Source of the DNA: Shewanella sp. ANA-3
GTDB taxonomy: Bacteria; Pseudomonadota; Gammaproteobacteria; Enterobacterales; Shewanellaceae
DNA length: 64,000 nucleotides
NCBI RefSeq assembly: GCF_000203935.1
Contig: NC_008577.1
Span: forward strand, 4,154,001 to 4,218,000
Reading direction: 5' to 3'
Position numbers and translations under genes: made by a program. Under the pieces are notes generated by a model. The model had not been told where the DNA came from and made no database searches. It saw only the letters and a list, made by a program, of their open reading frames with translations. Positions 36,297 to 44,243 of this stretch are shown here, piece by piece. Position 1 is the stretch's first letter, and every line of letters starts with the position of its first letter.

Positions 36297-37307
36297 TTAC
36301 TCCGGGCTATCAAATGCGTAAAGCAGATCTGCTTTATCTGTCAATACATTCTTCAACTGGAAGGTTTGTTGAATAATTTCGGATATATCATGATCGATAC
36401 GTTGTAACTGTATGCGCACTGAAGTGTTGAGCTCATTCATCTGTGCCAACGTAGCACCTTGATAATCTACTTCTTCACCCAGATCACTAAGGGTTGAATC
36501 CATAATTTGCATTAGATGGTCGATATCATCACACTGGTTCAGCGAATGCACAGATGATTTACAGGCTTGCCCTGCATAATCAAGGGCATTTCTGGCTGTA
36601 GTATCTGCGGTGTGAGCGTCATCTCTAGCAAATTGGGCATCTTGCAACTGAACTCGAGCTGCGCGAAGGTCTTCTCGGGCTTGTGCAAGGCGGGATTCTG
36701 CAGCCGCAACAGCACTTTTGCACCTTGCTACTGCTGCGGCAGCTCTTGCTACTGCAGCTCGTTCAGCCGTGGTATCTGCAGGGATTCTTTCTTCACGCCA
36801 CTTCCCATTGCTATCTTTATAATGACGAACGGTATACTGAGTTCTTTTATAAGCTAATGCGGCCTCAGCATTTGACAACAAGCTCTCAGCGCTACTTAAA
36901 TTGCTTTGAGAATAGGTTAGTTCCGCCTCAGCCGATTCACGCTCTCGCGTGGCCCGATTAACCCAGCCAGAAGCCAAATGCACTTGCTTTTCCCAAGTAT
37001 GAACTAAGGCGGAGGTACGTTCTGTCAGCCTTTCACAACTATCTATATTTGCCTGTGTTGCATGGTGCATATCTTGTGTGGAGTGTTCCAAATAGCCCGC
37101 TTGTTGGCGTCGCTCTATATGCTCTGAATTTCTGTCTTCTGAATCCCGTAATTCGTTGGAATAGCAGATTTGCGCACGCACCAAATATTCGTCCGACAGA
37201 ATTTTGAGTTGCCGTTGTAACTCATAATATTCCCTCAGTAATTCAAGCAGGTAGCCTTGCTCATGATTACGCTCGTCAAACTCAGCAATAAGCCATCGAG
37301 GTTGCAT
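36297..37307 (-). CDS. Island protein F: long coiled-coil protein
   Basis: 336 residues. Start ATG 37307 with GGAGG overlapping the stop of protein E. Almost entirely coiled coil, with heptad-rich Ala/Glu/Arg stretches (for example RAAAAVARCKSAVAAAESRLAQA, in two halves) forming two long helices. They are broken near residues 155-180 by a short polar hairpin-like insert, TQYTVRHYKDSNGKWREERI. Cysteines are few and scattered. Nothing indicates a signal peptide. Its length and break suggest an antiparallel coiled-coil rod, as in structural or effector proteins of contractile or secretion machines. Family not recognised. Confidence 0.75.
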   Translation of the reverse strand: MQPRWLIAEFDERNHEQGYLLELLREYYELQRQLKILSDEYLVRAQICYSNELRDSEDRNSEHIERRQQAGYLEHSTQDMHHATQANIDSCERLTERTSALVHTWEKQVHLASGWVNRATRERESAEAELTYSQSNLSSAESLLSNAEAALAYKRTQYTVRHYKDSNGKWREERIPADTTAERAAVARAAAAVARCKSAVAAAESRLAQAREDLRAARVQLQDAQFARDDAHTADTTARNALDYAGQACKSSVHSLNQCDDIDHLMQIMDSTLSDLGEEVDYQGATLAQMNELNTSVRIQLQRIDHDISEIIQQTFQLKNVLTDKADLLYAFDSPE

Positions 37308-37309
37308 AC

Positions 37310-37579
37310 TCAGTCCTCCGGTTTCAGATTCTCAAGATGTTGTATGCGTTGCTGAAGTCGTGTTTCAAATTCAAACAACTTGTTTGTGTACTCTTCCAGC
37401 CAAGAGCCCAGATCCATTACCATCCCTTCTGTGTTTTCAGCGCCTTCACCCTCATAGTTGTCGCGTAACGCGTACCATTGACGGTTCAGCTCCTCAAGCT
37501 CGCCATTAATACTGGCTTGATTAGCCTTCAACATCTGTTGCACCTGCTTAAGCGCCGGGATTTCATGTTTAATAGTCAT
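37310..37579 (-). CDS. Island protein E: WXG100-like small protein
   Basis: 89 residues from ATG 37579, GGAG 8 nt upstream; overlaps the end of gene D by 11 nt. Two helices (about residues 5-38 and 50-85) joined by a turn ALRDNYEGEGAENTE, in which YEG occupies the place of the WxG motif of WXG100/ESAT-6 proteins (typically ..WeGxAa..). Size, helical hairpin and coupling to an FtsK/SpoIIIE ATPase gene fit that superfamily. The C-terminal YxxxD/E export signal of mycobacterial substrates is not clear. Assignment is by pattern only. Confidence 0.7.
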   Translation of the reverse strand: MTIKHEIPALKQVQQMLKANQASINGELEELNRQWYALRDNYEGEGAENTEGMVMDLGSWLEEYTNKLFEFETRLQQRIQHLENLKPED

Positions 37580-37847
37580 ATAGATAGCTCCGCAATATCG
37601 CCTGACGACGCTCTAAGCTCGCTACAAGATCAGGGACTCGCCTCTGTAAGCCGTCATTAGCTACATCGTCCAAGTCCTCAGCGAAGGACTTGAGCTCTTC
37701 AACTACTTGACCGTCAGCTTCTATTGTTGCTAATGCTTGCTCGATGATTTCCCGTAATCGCAGGTGATTACTAAGCAATGTTTCCCTCGCTTGCTCGAGC
37801 CCGCCAATCAGAATATGGAGTTGACTTTCAACCTCATTAAGCGACAA
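37569..37847 (-). CDS. Island protein D: small helical protein
   Basis: 92 residues if started at TTG 37847, which has a perfect GGAGG 6 nt upstream inside the end of the ATPase gene; the longer ATG start at 37880 lacks one. Strongly helical, heptad-like (SLNEVESQLHILIGGLEQARE...LRLREIIEQALATIE) with a short break at DDVANDGLQRRVPDL. It overlaps the ATPase gene by 11 nt and the E gene by 11 nt, so C, D and E must be translated in step. D and E could form a heterodimer like EsxA/EsxB. No W-x-G is visible in D itself. Confidence 0.7.
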   Translation of the reverse strand: MSLNEVESQLHILIGGLEQARETLLSNHLRLREIIEQALATIEADGQVVEELKSFAEDLDDVANDGLQRRVPDLVASLERRQAILRSYLYDY

Positions 37848-40800
37848 CTGCAGCCTCCAGAATATCCTCTTGTTGCACATCGCTATTCCAGTTTGCGATA
37901 TTGTCTAACAAGTTACTGACTGTGTTGGCGAACAGCTCTTCAGCTGTTTGCTCTTCGCTACTTACATAGCAATATGGTTTAAACACCAAAGGACGGTTTT
38001 GCATCTGGTCTAGATAAAGGGCATAAATGGGTATTTTTCCACCAATTTGTAATCGCGAAGCCCGTCGAGTTTTCATTAAACTGAATGAGTCTTCTTCTGA
38101 CATTTGTAAGGCTATTTTGTGGCGGAACCCCTCAATTTCTCGACGCTCAAACACTTTACCAACAGAACGCATCGTGTCGAATGTCATGATGAGGTGAATA
38201 CCTAATTCACCACCGCTTTCTAACAAGTCAGTAAGTACTTTATTTGCATCAGAACGTGATTTTGAACCTAAACCCACTTCAGGTTTTTGAATGTCATTCA
38301 GACGTTGTGCATCATTTAAGACTACGTAAATTGATGGTTCTTGAAGCATCTGCTCTTCATCTATCTCGCGCCTACGTTCTAACTCAGTTTTGACTGCTTG
38401 TAATTGTACCCAGAAACTAGAAAAAATTTCGTGAAAACTGCTGTCAGTTGTAGATGCCTGTTCTGTAACTAACTTAATGGCTCCATTCCAAGGTGAGCCT
38501 TTAATACTACGATCCAACACCAGCAACTTATAGTCATGACTGTCATGATTCAAAGGTATCTGCGCTAAGGTATAACCCAACAGTCCTAAGCGAGCTTCAT
38601 TACCATCACCCACTAATATTATGTGTTCGTGGGCACGACGGCGCATGATCAAACGCGCATGACCATGAATATTCATCTCTTGGCCTAGCCAGATAACTGT
38701 CGGATGCTCAACTGAGTACCACTCTGGTTCGCCCAAACCACCTTCATGCGGTTGGGCATTCGCAAATTTTTGCCAATTTTCGTTGTCTGGACGAGTAAAA
38801 TTATCTTTTTGCAAGCGACGTAATTGAGGGTTGTCAACAATCGATGGCTGACCTGAACCATCTAATAGAATTGCGCGACGGTCTGATTGCTCTGGGTACT
38901 CTGCCTCCCATTTAGCCCGCAGTTGTGACAGAAGTTTCTTTTGTAGATCGCGTTCAAGGAAAGCTACGCGACCGGCTTTGTTATTGCGGTCATCACCTAG
39001 CCCATCATTAACCACCACCTGACCTTTTTCTTTACAAGCTCTAAGTTGCTTTTTGCCCTCTGGGCCAAATTCTTGTAAAGCAGTTACGTCAGCTTCACTC
39101 ATGTTCATACCAACACGCAAATGCATGTTACCAAAAATGGCAGTCTGCTTAGTCATATCTGGCGCACCAAAACGCTGTGACCCAACAAACATATGGATGC
39201 CGGCACTTCGACCTTGCCCGGATAGTTTGTACATCAGCTCAGAGCCGACACCATCTCGGTCATCCTCAAACAGGGTTTGGAACTCGTCAACAATTAGCAG
39301 CAATCGAGGGAGCTTACCATTTGGAGACCCGGCTGCACGGTAACCAAAGATGTCTTCAACCTTCAACGATTTAAACAATTCATTGCGACGTTCCATCTCT
39401 TCAACCAATTCCGCCAATACACTGCGTGCCAGTTCAGGTGCTGTTTTTAAAGAAACGACTCGAGCATGGGGCAGTTGTGGGTAGTTTTGGAATTCAACAC
39501 CTTGCTTACCATCAATCAAATAAAACTGCAGCTCATCAGGAGAATACTGGCAGGCAAGGGTCATAATGAACACATGATATAGGTTAGATTTACCAGCCCC
39601 TGTAGTAGCACCAAGCATACCATGTGAGCACGTGCGACCATCTTGGCTATGGCCAAACCACAATGTGAGATCATTTTTACGCCCTCCCGCACCGCCAATT
39701 GAAGTTTGGATCCGTTGTGATGCATCACCTTTCCACCAAGTATCTGGAGCATCCAAATCGACAAGGTGTTTGAACTCCAGATTAGCTTCCTTGGGTTTAC
39801 CTTTAACCAAGTATCCTAATAGTTCACTGATAACACTGTCACTAACTGAGGTATAGTAAGCTTTTTCTTTGGAGGCAAAATCGCCCATGGGAGGCTTCAA
39901 TGTTTTAAACGCTTCCATGCTTGCACCATTTGGTAATTCGGCGTTGGTGTCTTGCAATAAGATAACGTGTTTACCTGCACGAGCTCCGTTGTTAGCTATT
40001 TGAGCTAACAACTCTATCGACCGACGGTCATAGCCATGAGGAAAATTAGCAGCAACGATAAATTCGAATTTCTCACCACTACGTAATTCTGCGTCGACCT
40101 CAATCAAACGCTTTGCATCAGTACTCAGGACTGAACCAGAAATACGGCGGATATCGTCTACCACATCTTCAAGTAGCCTTGCAGTATCGCTGTGGCCAAA
40201 GCGTATTGATTGCAACTGTCCCTGGTATGGGAACTCTCCCCCCATACCTGACGGGTCAAGCAAACAAAACTTTGAACTATACGGCATCATCGCACAAATA
40301 CGCATGACTAGAGAGTGCATCGCCCCATGTGCATTCTCTTTGCCCTTAGGTGTGTTGAATGTGAAGTGCAGGGCCGATTCGCTATCTAGAAATGGAACGA
40401 CAATAGGAGCTTGAATACCTGTGAGTTCATCCTTTGTGAAGAAAACGAATATTTCATTCGCTAGAATATTTTGTGCGAAGTCGTGCTTAGCCCAATCCGG
40501 CTTCCCTAGGTCAAATGACAACGCCGGGTGTAGAGCTTTAGTGAAAGCATCAAATTGATCTTTAACAGACTGTTGTTGATTCTTGGCACTTTGGATCAGT
40601 TGATCCATTTTGCTTTGATTTTCGGGATGCATTTCTTCATAAATTTCAACCCGCTTTATCAATAAATCTCGAAGCGTTTTCGCAGATTTTTCAACAACCT
40701 GAGCTACTGTCGCATTTTCGACTAATATCTTATCGCGGAGGCTATCTTGCGGATCCTGGCTGCCATAAGGAGGTTTGGTCACAAAGGTGTATTTTTCCAA

Positions 40801-40899
40801 AAATGGCTGAATTGAAGCAACTAAACCAGACACCAGTTCATCAAATTTTTTGCCGACTACGTTACGTGCGTGTCGATCACTTTTATCTAGCTTCGCCAT
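37837..40899 (-). CDS. Island protein C: three-region FtsK/SpoIIIE-type ATPase
   Basis: 1020 residues. The middle domain (about 395-660) is a full FtsK/SpoIIIE ATPase: Walker A GATTGAGKS (430-438), Walker B LLLIVDEF (533-540), sensor-like MFVGSQRF. The C-terminal region (about 725-985) repeats the fold with broken motifs (VGDGNEARLG at 763-772 in place of Walker A; IYVVLNDAQ at 857-865). The N-terminal half holds a third degenerate P-loop-like region (about 178-320). Tandem ATPase domains with only one intact recall EccC/EssC motors of type VII secretion, as opposed to FtsK, since the gamma DNA-binding domain and N-terminal membrane helices are missing. It overlaps gene B by one base (TAATG). 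Confidence 0.9.
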   Translation of the reverse strand: MAKLDKSDRHARNVVGKKFDELVSGLVASIQPFLEKYTFVTKPPYGSQDPQDSLRDKILVENATVAQVVEKSAKTLRDLLIKRVEIYEEMHPENQSKMDQLIQSAKNQQQSVKDQFDAFTKALHPALSFDLGKPDWAKHDFAQNILANEIFVFFTKDELTGIQAPIVVPFLDSESALHFTFNTPKGKENAHGAMHSLVMRICAMMPYSSKFCLLDPSGMGGEFPYQGQLQSIRFGHSDTARLLEDVVDDIRRISGSVLSTDAKRLIEVDAELRSGEKFEFIVAANFPHGYDRRSIELLAQIANNGARAGKHVILLQDTNAELPNGASMEAFKTLKPPMGDFASKEKAYYTSVSDSVISELLGYLVKGKPKEANLEFKHLVDLDAPDTWWKGDASQRIQTSIGGAGGRKNDLTLWFGHSQDGRTCSHGMLGATTGAGKSNLYHVFIMTLACQYSPDELQFYLIDGKQGVEFQNYPQLPHARVVSLKTAPELARSVLAELVEEMERRNELFKSLKVEDIFGYRAAGSPNGKLPRLLLIVDEFQTLFEDDRDGVGSELMYKLSGQGRSAGIHMFVGSQRFGAPDMTKQTAIFGNMHLRVGMNMSEADVTALQEFGPEGKKQLRACKEKGQVVVNDGLGDDRNNKAGRVAFLERDLQKKLLSQLRAKWEAEYPEQSDRRAILLDGSGQPSIVDNPQLRRLQKDNFTRPDNENWQKFANAQPHEGGLGEPEWYSVEHPTVIWLGQEMNIHGHARLIMRRRAHEHIILVGDGNEARLGLLGYTLAQIPLNHDSHDYKLLVLDRSIKGSPWNGAIKLVTEQASTTDSSFHEIFSSFWVQLQAVKTELERRREIDEEQMLQEPSIYVVLNDAQRLNDIQKPEVGLGSKSRSDANKVLTDLLESGGELGIHLIMTFDTMRSVGKVFERREIEGFRHKIALQMSEEDSFSLMKTRRASRLQIGGKIPIYALYLDQMQNRPLVFKPYCYVSSEEQTAEELFANTVSNLLDNIANWNSDVQQEDILEAAVVA

Positions 40900-41417
40900 T
40901 AGCCCTGCACCCCCGGATTTTTATTCATAATTAATTTGATACCAACTATTCCCGCGATAACTAACAGGATGAGCAAAATCTTTATAACTTTTGTTAGTTT
41001 CCGCTTTTGGGCTGCTTTTTTCTCCAGGAAGACAGTTTTTTCGTCTTGTATCGCTTGATCATATTGTTCAAGTAAATTCGTACATTCATCGAATGCGCCA
41101 GCGACCTCAATATTTGCCTCAAGCGCACGATTGAATTCTTGCTGATGTACTAACTCAGTCTCGTTAGTTATTTTAAGCCCAGACGCTTTGCTGAGCGGTA
41201 GCTTCAACCGTAGAGTTTCAATCACGCTAGCCCTTGCTAACCTTTTTACACATTGAGCAGCGCTCAAATTTACAATGTCTTGAACTTCTGATTTGAATTT
41301 AGTTAGCTTTTCTACATATTGAGCTTTTTCTTTCTCAAGCTGACTTACCGCCTCCTCAGCAGCAACAAGCTCATTGGAAAACGCCTTTTGTTGTTCGGCA
41401 TATTTTCTGAGGTCCAA
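40899..41417 (-). CDS. Island protein B: coiled coil with C-terminal membrane anchor
   Basis: 172 residues from TTG 41417, 8 nt after AAGGAG; the GTG at 41426 overlaps that ribosome-binding site. A coiled coil at about residues 5-50 (NELVAAEEAVSQLEKEKAQYVEKL in pieces) is followed by a mixed helical part and a single membrane segment at about 143-164 (VIKILLILLVIAGIVGIKLI), so it is probably tail-anchored with most of the chain in the cytoplasm. It overlaps the ATPase gene, suggesting a membrane docking partner for it. Family not recognised. Confidence 0.78.
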   Translation of the reverse strand: MDLRKYAEQQKAFSNELVAAEEAVSQLEKEKAQYVEKLTKFKSEVQDIVNLSAAQCVKRLARASVIETLRLKLPLSKASGLKITNETELVHQQEFNRALEANIEVAGAFDECTNLLEQYDQAIQDEKTVFLEKKAAQKRKLTKVIKILLILLVIAGIVGIKLIMNKNPGVQG

Positions 41418-41455
41418 AATCGTCACTCCTTTGAAATATTCTAAAATTAGTTAAT

Positions 41456-43378
41456 TTAATTGCTGTTAGTTGGTTCCAATGACAATGCGGTTTCAAATTC
41501 ATTATCATTAGTAGTCGATTCTTCAATGTGTCGTTGTGCGCCTACTATTCCCATTAATGCTGTATCTTGGGGTAGATTTATGTGGGCGCGCGTGGCTTCG
41601 TTAACTTGAAAAATGGTATTGGTGTGACCTAGATCTTGTTCATTGCGGATTGCAGCGATACTTTCGCGATTTTGTAGGAATTTTTTCAGTTCTGCAGTAA
41701 TCAACTTCATCTCACTATCAGTTTTCATCATGCTCATGATCAAGCGAGGTACTTCCAGATTTTGTTTGCCGCTACGAACAAAAACCGAACTTGTTATACG
41801 AGAACAAATAAACCAAGGTGAAATGGAACTACGTACCAAGACGTTTTCAGAACGTGTACTATCATGAATCGACATACCTGTCGAAATCTTCGATTCGTTG
41901 AATGTACCGTCCATCTTCATCCAGATTAATAACGAATTAAACTGGATTTCTGCCCAAAAGTGATGCGTACTATGTTTAAGAATTTTCGCCGCCGATTTCA
42001 CCGCCGTCATAGCGAACAGAAGAGTTAAGAAACTCACTGCAAAATTCGCAATTTTTTCTATGAGCGCGTAAAGATCTGCCTCATTAACACGCATTCCTTG
42101 CAAATGTTGTACTTCATGAGTGATCAACTGGTATCCATCGTATCCATCAAAGACAGCCCAAACAGTCAATCCGACACCCAGCACCGTCAATATTTGAGCA
42201 ATAAAAGAGCTACCAAATCGGACTATTTTAAACACATCTGAAAAGCCGATAGCTTCGTGCACGGGTTGAGTTTCAAGCAATAATTGTCCATGAAAGTTTC
42301 CTTTTCCCTTACCTTGCTCATCCAGTGATGGTTCTAGATCCTGATAGACTCGGTTTGGCATTTCTTTGTAACGTAAGTTTGCCAGAATAGAGTTTTCTAG
42401 ATGGATAAATAGTTCACGTGGATGCACTGACTCTTGGAGGTTCTCTCTGTACTCACTTACCTCTGTAGTGGCATTGACCACTTTCAGGCGCTGATGGAGT
42501 AAGAATCCTTGGCTACTAAGGACTAGTAATACCAATCCAAACAATAGCAGCAGGTTAAACCAAGCATTGAAACTGATCATTTGAGCAACAGATAGTACCT
42601 CTTTAGCAATATCTTGTGGCAATTGGTTGTAACCGTAGCCAAGTAGTACAGGTACTAGAATTGAAAAACCAATCAGTCTGCTTAAGCCAAATGCTGATTT
42701 AACAGACAATTGATGGTCACTGAATGTTTTCGTTAGGTTAGCGGCACGCAGCCAAACAAAGGTGAGATAAACCAGCAATCCTACCGACATAATCGGTATT
42801 ATGATGGTGCCAGCCTTGCCTGCCAGTCCATTGGAACAAACAAAATAGGAGATGGAATATGCGACTAATGCTGCCATTGTCGTTACTACCGTCGAAAACA
42901 ATTCTTGTGCTAAATTGCGCATTCGATATGGCGCAAACAATAATGAGGGGTAGATGGTATGAAGGAGTTGTTCTAGCCAAGCAGAAGGTTCCTTGAATGT
43001 CAGATTCTTTCGCCCATTGAGCATCGACTCAAGTTGTTCAGGAGAATAAGCAAAAGGTCCTTGGTTGTAATCACCACCCGAGCTACCCGCCTTGTTTTTT
43101 TTCTTTGATAAGGATGAAGGACTGCTGCGGCCGACATAAAATCGAAACAACCTAATTGCTCCATCAGCGACCAGACGCAATCCAACATATAACAAATACA
43201 ACCCAACAAGCGCATACAGCCATGCTCTAATGACATCCTGCTTAATTGCCATCGATACTTGTAAAAGAGGATAAATCCCACTAAGAGTTATAATTATGCC
43301 AGATGCGGTTCCTAACGTACCTTCAACGACTAATGGATTTTTAATACCTAAGCCATCACTTCCATGTTCGAATGCCAA
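41456..43378 (-). CDS. Island protein A: polytopic membrane protein
   Basis: 640 residues, first gene of the operon. It starts at TTG 43378 with GAGG 6 nt upstream (no ATG fits). About eight membrane segments (near residues 22-42, 52-70, 163-181, 190-210, 234-249, 272-290, 391-411, 443-462), with a polar loop at about 75-160 and a large soluble C-terminal region from about 465. The frame has no recognised domain; it is not MotA/ZorA-like on inspection. It could be the channel or membrane platform for the ATPase. Gene B follows 38 nt after its stop. Confidence 0.8.
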   Translation of the reverse strand: MAFEHGSDGLGIKNPLVVEGTLGTASGIIITLSGIYPLLQVSMAIKQDVIRAWLYALVGLYLLYVGLRLVADGAIRLFRFYVGRSSPSSLSKKKNKAGSSGGDYNQGPFAYSPEQLESMLNGRKNLTFKEPSAWLEQLLHTIYPSLLFAPYRMRNLAQELFSTVVTTMAALVAYSISYFVCSNGLAGKAGTIIIPIMSVGLLVYLTFVWLRAANLTKTFSDHQLSVKSAFGLSRLIGFSILVPVLLGYGYNQLPQDIAKEVLSVAQMISFNAWFNLLLLFGLVLLVLSSQGFLLHQRLKVVNATTEVSEYRENLQESVHPRELFIHLENSILANLRYKEMPNRVYQDLEPSLDEQGKGKGNFHGQLLLETQPVHEAIGFSDVFKIVRFGSSFIAQILTVLGVGLTVWAVFDGYDGYQLITHEVQHLQGMRVNEADLYALIEKIANFAVSFLTLLFAMTAVKSAAKILKHSTHHFWAEIQFNSLLIWMKMDGTFNESKISTGMSIHDSTRSENVLVRSSISPWFICSRITSSVFVRSGKQNLEVPRLIMSMMKTDSEMKLITAELKKFLQNRESIAAIRNEQDLGHTNTIFQVNEATRAHINLPQDTALMGIVGAQRHIEESTTNDNEFETALSLEPTNSN

Positions 43379-43388
43379 ATCTTACCTC

Positions 43389-43406
43389 GTAAAAAACGTT
43401 TTTTAC
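43389..43406. promoter_or_regulatory. 18-bp perfect palindrome before the island operon
   Basis: GTAAAAAACGTTTTTTAC is self-complementary and abuts the GAGG ribosome-binding site of gene A. It could be the operator of a repressor, or an RNA hairpin controlling translation of the first gene. Confidence 0.55.
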
Positions 43407-43469
43407 AAACTGAATGTTTCACTTAACATTTATTCTCTGCAATTTCTTGAGAAAAAACAATATAATTAA

Positions 43470-43483
43470 TTGATAAAGATCAA
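43470..43483. promoter_or_regulatory. Perfect FNR/EtrA-type box
   Basis: TTGATAAAGATCAA matches the FNR consensus TTGAT-N4-ATCAA at all ten defined positions. It lies 92 nt upstream of gene A, so oxygen-dependent control of the island operon by EtrA is plausible. Confidence 0.65.
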
Positions 43484-43595
43484 TAGATAATTGGAATAGA
43501 TCACATTTCATTGACACTATAACGCCTCAAAATAAGACTGTGTTAATTTGCCCCCAACTGCTCCACTTTACCCCCTAATTAGCATCCACATCTGA

Positions 43596-43634
43596 TCCAC
43601 ATTCTCTTGCGAACCATATGCAGGAGAATGTGGA
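43596..43634. repeat. Long imperfect inverted repeat
   Basis: TCCACATTCTC (43596-43606) pairs perfectly with GAGAATGTGGA (43624-43634), and the pairing extends by TGC/GCA with one G-T mismatch, giving a 15-bp stem with a 9-nt loop. No T tract follows. It may be a remnant mobile-element end, a recombination site or an RNA hairpin. Confidence 0.5.
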
Positions 43635-44113
43635 GTGATAACTGTGTTTCTATTAAGCGTAATCAGGTGCTGGCATTTCCAAGATGGTTTGTCCAAACGC
43701 GAGTTAACCAGACGTACAATGGGATCCCACGTTGTTAGAGTGTGTGGCAAAAGATATTAGTTGTTTTCTCTAGATCTTTTTCTCCTTAATGAATTAAGCC
43801 CGAGCCACAGCTGGTTAGCTTGGATTGGTGTTGATTTGCTCAAAAATGTGGCATCCCATCCGCAAACAAGAACACACATATTCGTTACTTCTATAGAAAC
43901 ACAAGTAGGTTTGATTTTCATACAAATGTACCCGATATCTTGCAATGAAATCGAGTGAACATAACCAACTGATAGTCATTCAGTTCATTTAAGTGAGAGA
44001 AGCAAAGGGAGCAGGTCTTGGTTCTTGCTAATGATTACTTTTGGTATCTCAAAACTGGTAACTTATCTGGAATAAGAATTGGAGCCTCAGCTCACTTTTG
44101 GGAAAAACAAGTA

Positions 44114-44145
44114 ACAAAAAAGCGAACCGAAAGGTTCGCCTTTTT
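44114..44145. terminator. Terminator after gcvP
   Basis: GCGAACC (44122-44128) / GGTTCGC (44133-44139) stem with GAAA loop. A run of A on the left gives a good T tract on the minus strand; TTTTT on the right also allows plus-strand use. Confidence 0.85.
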
Positions 44146-44243
44146 CTGGAGGTAATAATCGCTAGTTAACCCACTTAATTTAAATAACCATCTTCATTAA
44201 ATTATTAACCAACTTAATTCTTTATCTTCAGCAGCAATTATCC

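Larger units (their letters stand above)
43407..44243. other. Gene-free spacer upstream of the island operon
   Basis: More than 800 AT-rich bases without a convincing gene. Supported contents are an FNR-type box (43470-43483), direct repeats TTTGCCCCC (43547) and TTTACCCCC (43567), a long inverted repeat (43596-43634), and the gcvP terminator near 44118-44145. ORFs of about 60 codons on both strands lack ribosome-binding sites. Confidence 0.5.

Noticed and set aside
37837..40899. Calling the island ATPase a chromosomal FtsK or a conjugative TraG/VirD4 coupling protein.
   Set aside because: No N-terminal membrane helices, no gamma domain, and no relaxase or mating-pair genes nearby.
41456..43378. 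Assignment of the island to the Zorya defence system (membrane protein plus helicase).
   Set aside because: Gene A is not MotA/ZorA-like, there is no OmpA-domain ZorB, and no SNF2 helicase or nuclease.
43568..43945. Minus-strand ORFs of about 60 codons upstream of the island.
   Set aside because: No ribosome-binding site, no family resemblance; one spans the long inverted repeat. May be debris of a lost element but not callable as genes.
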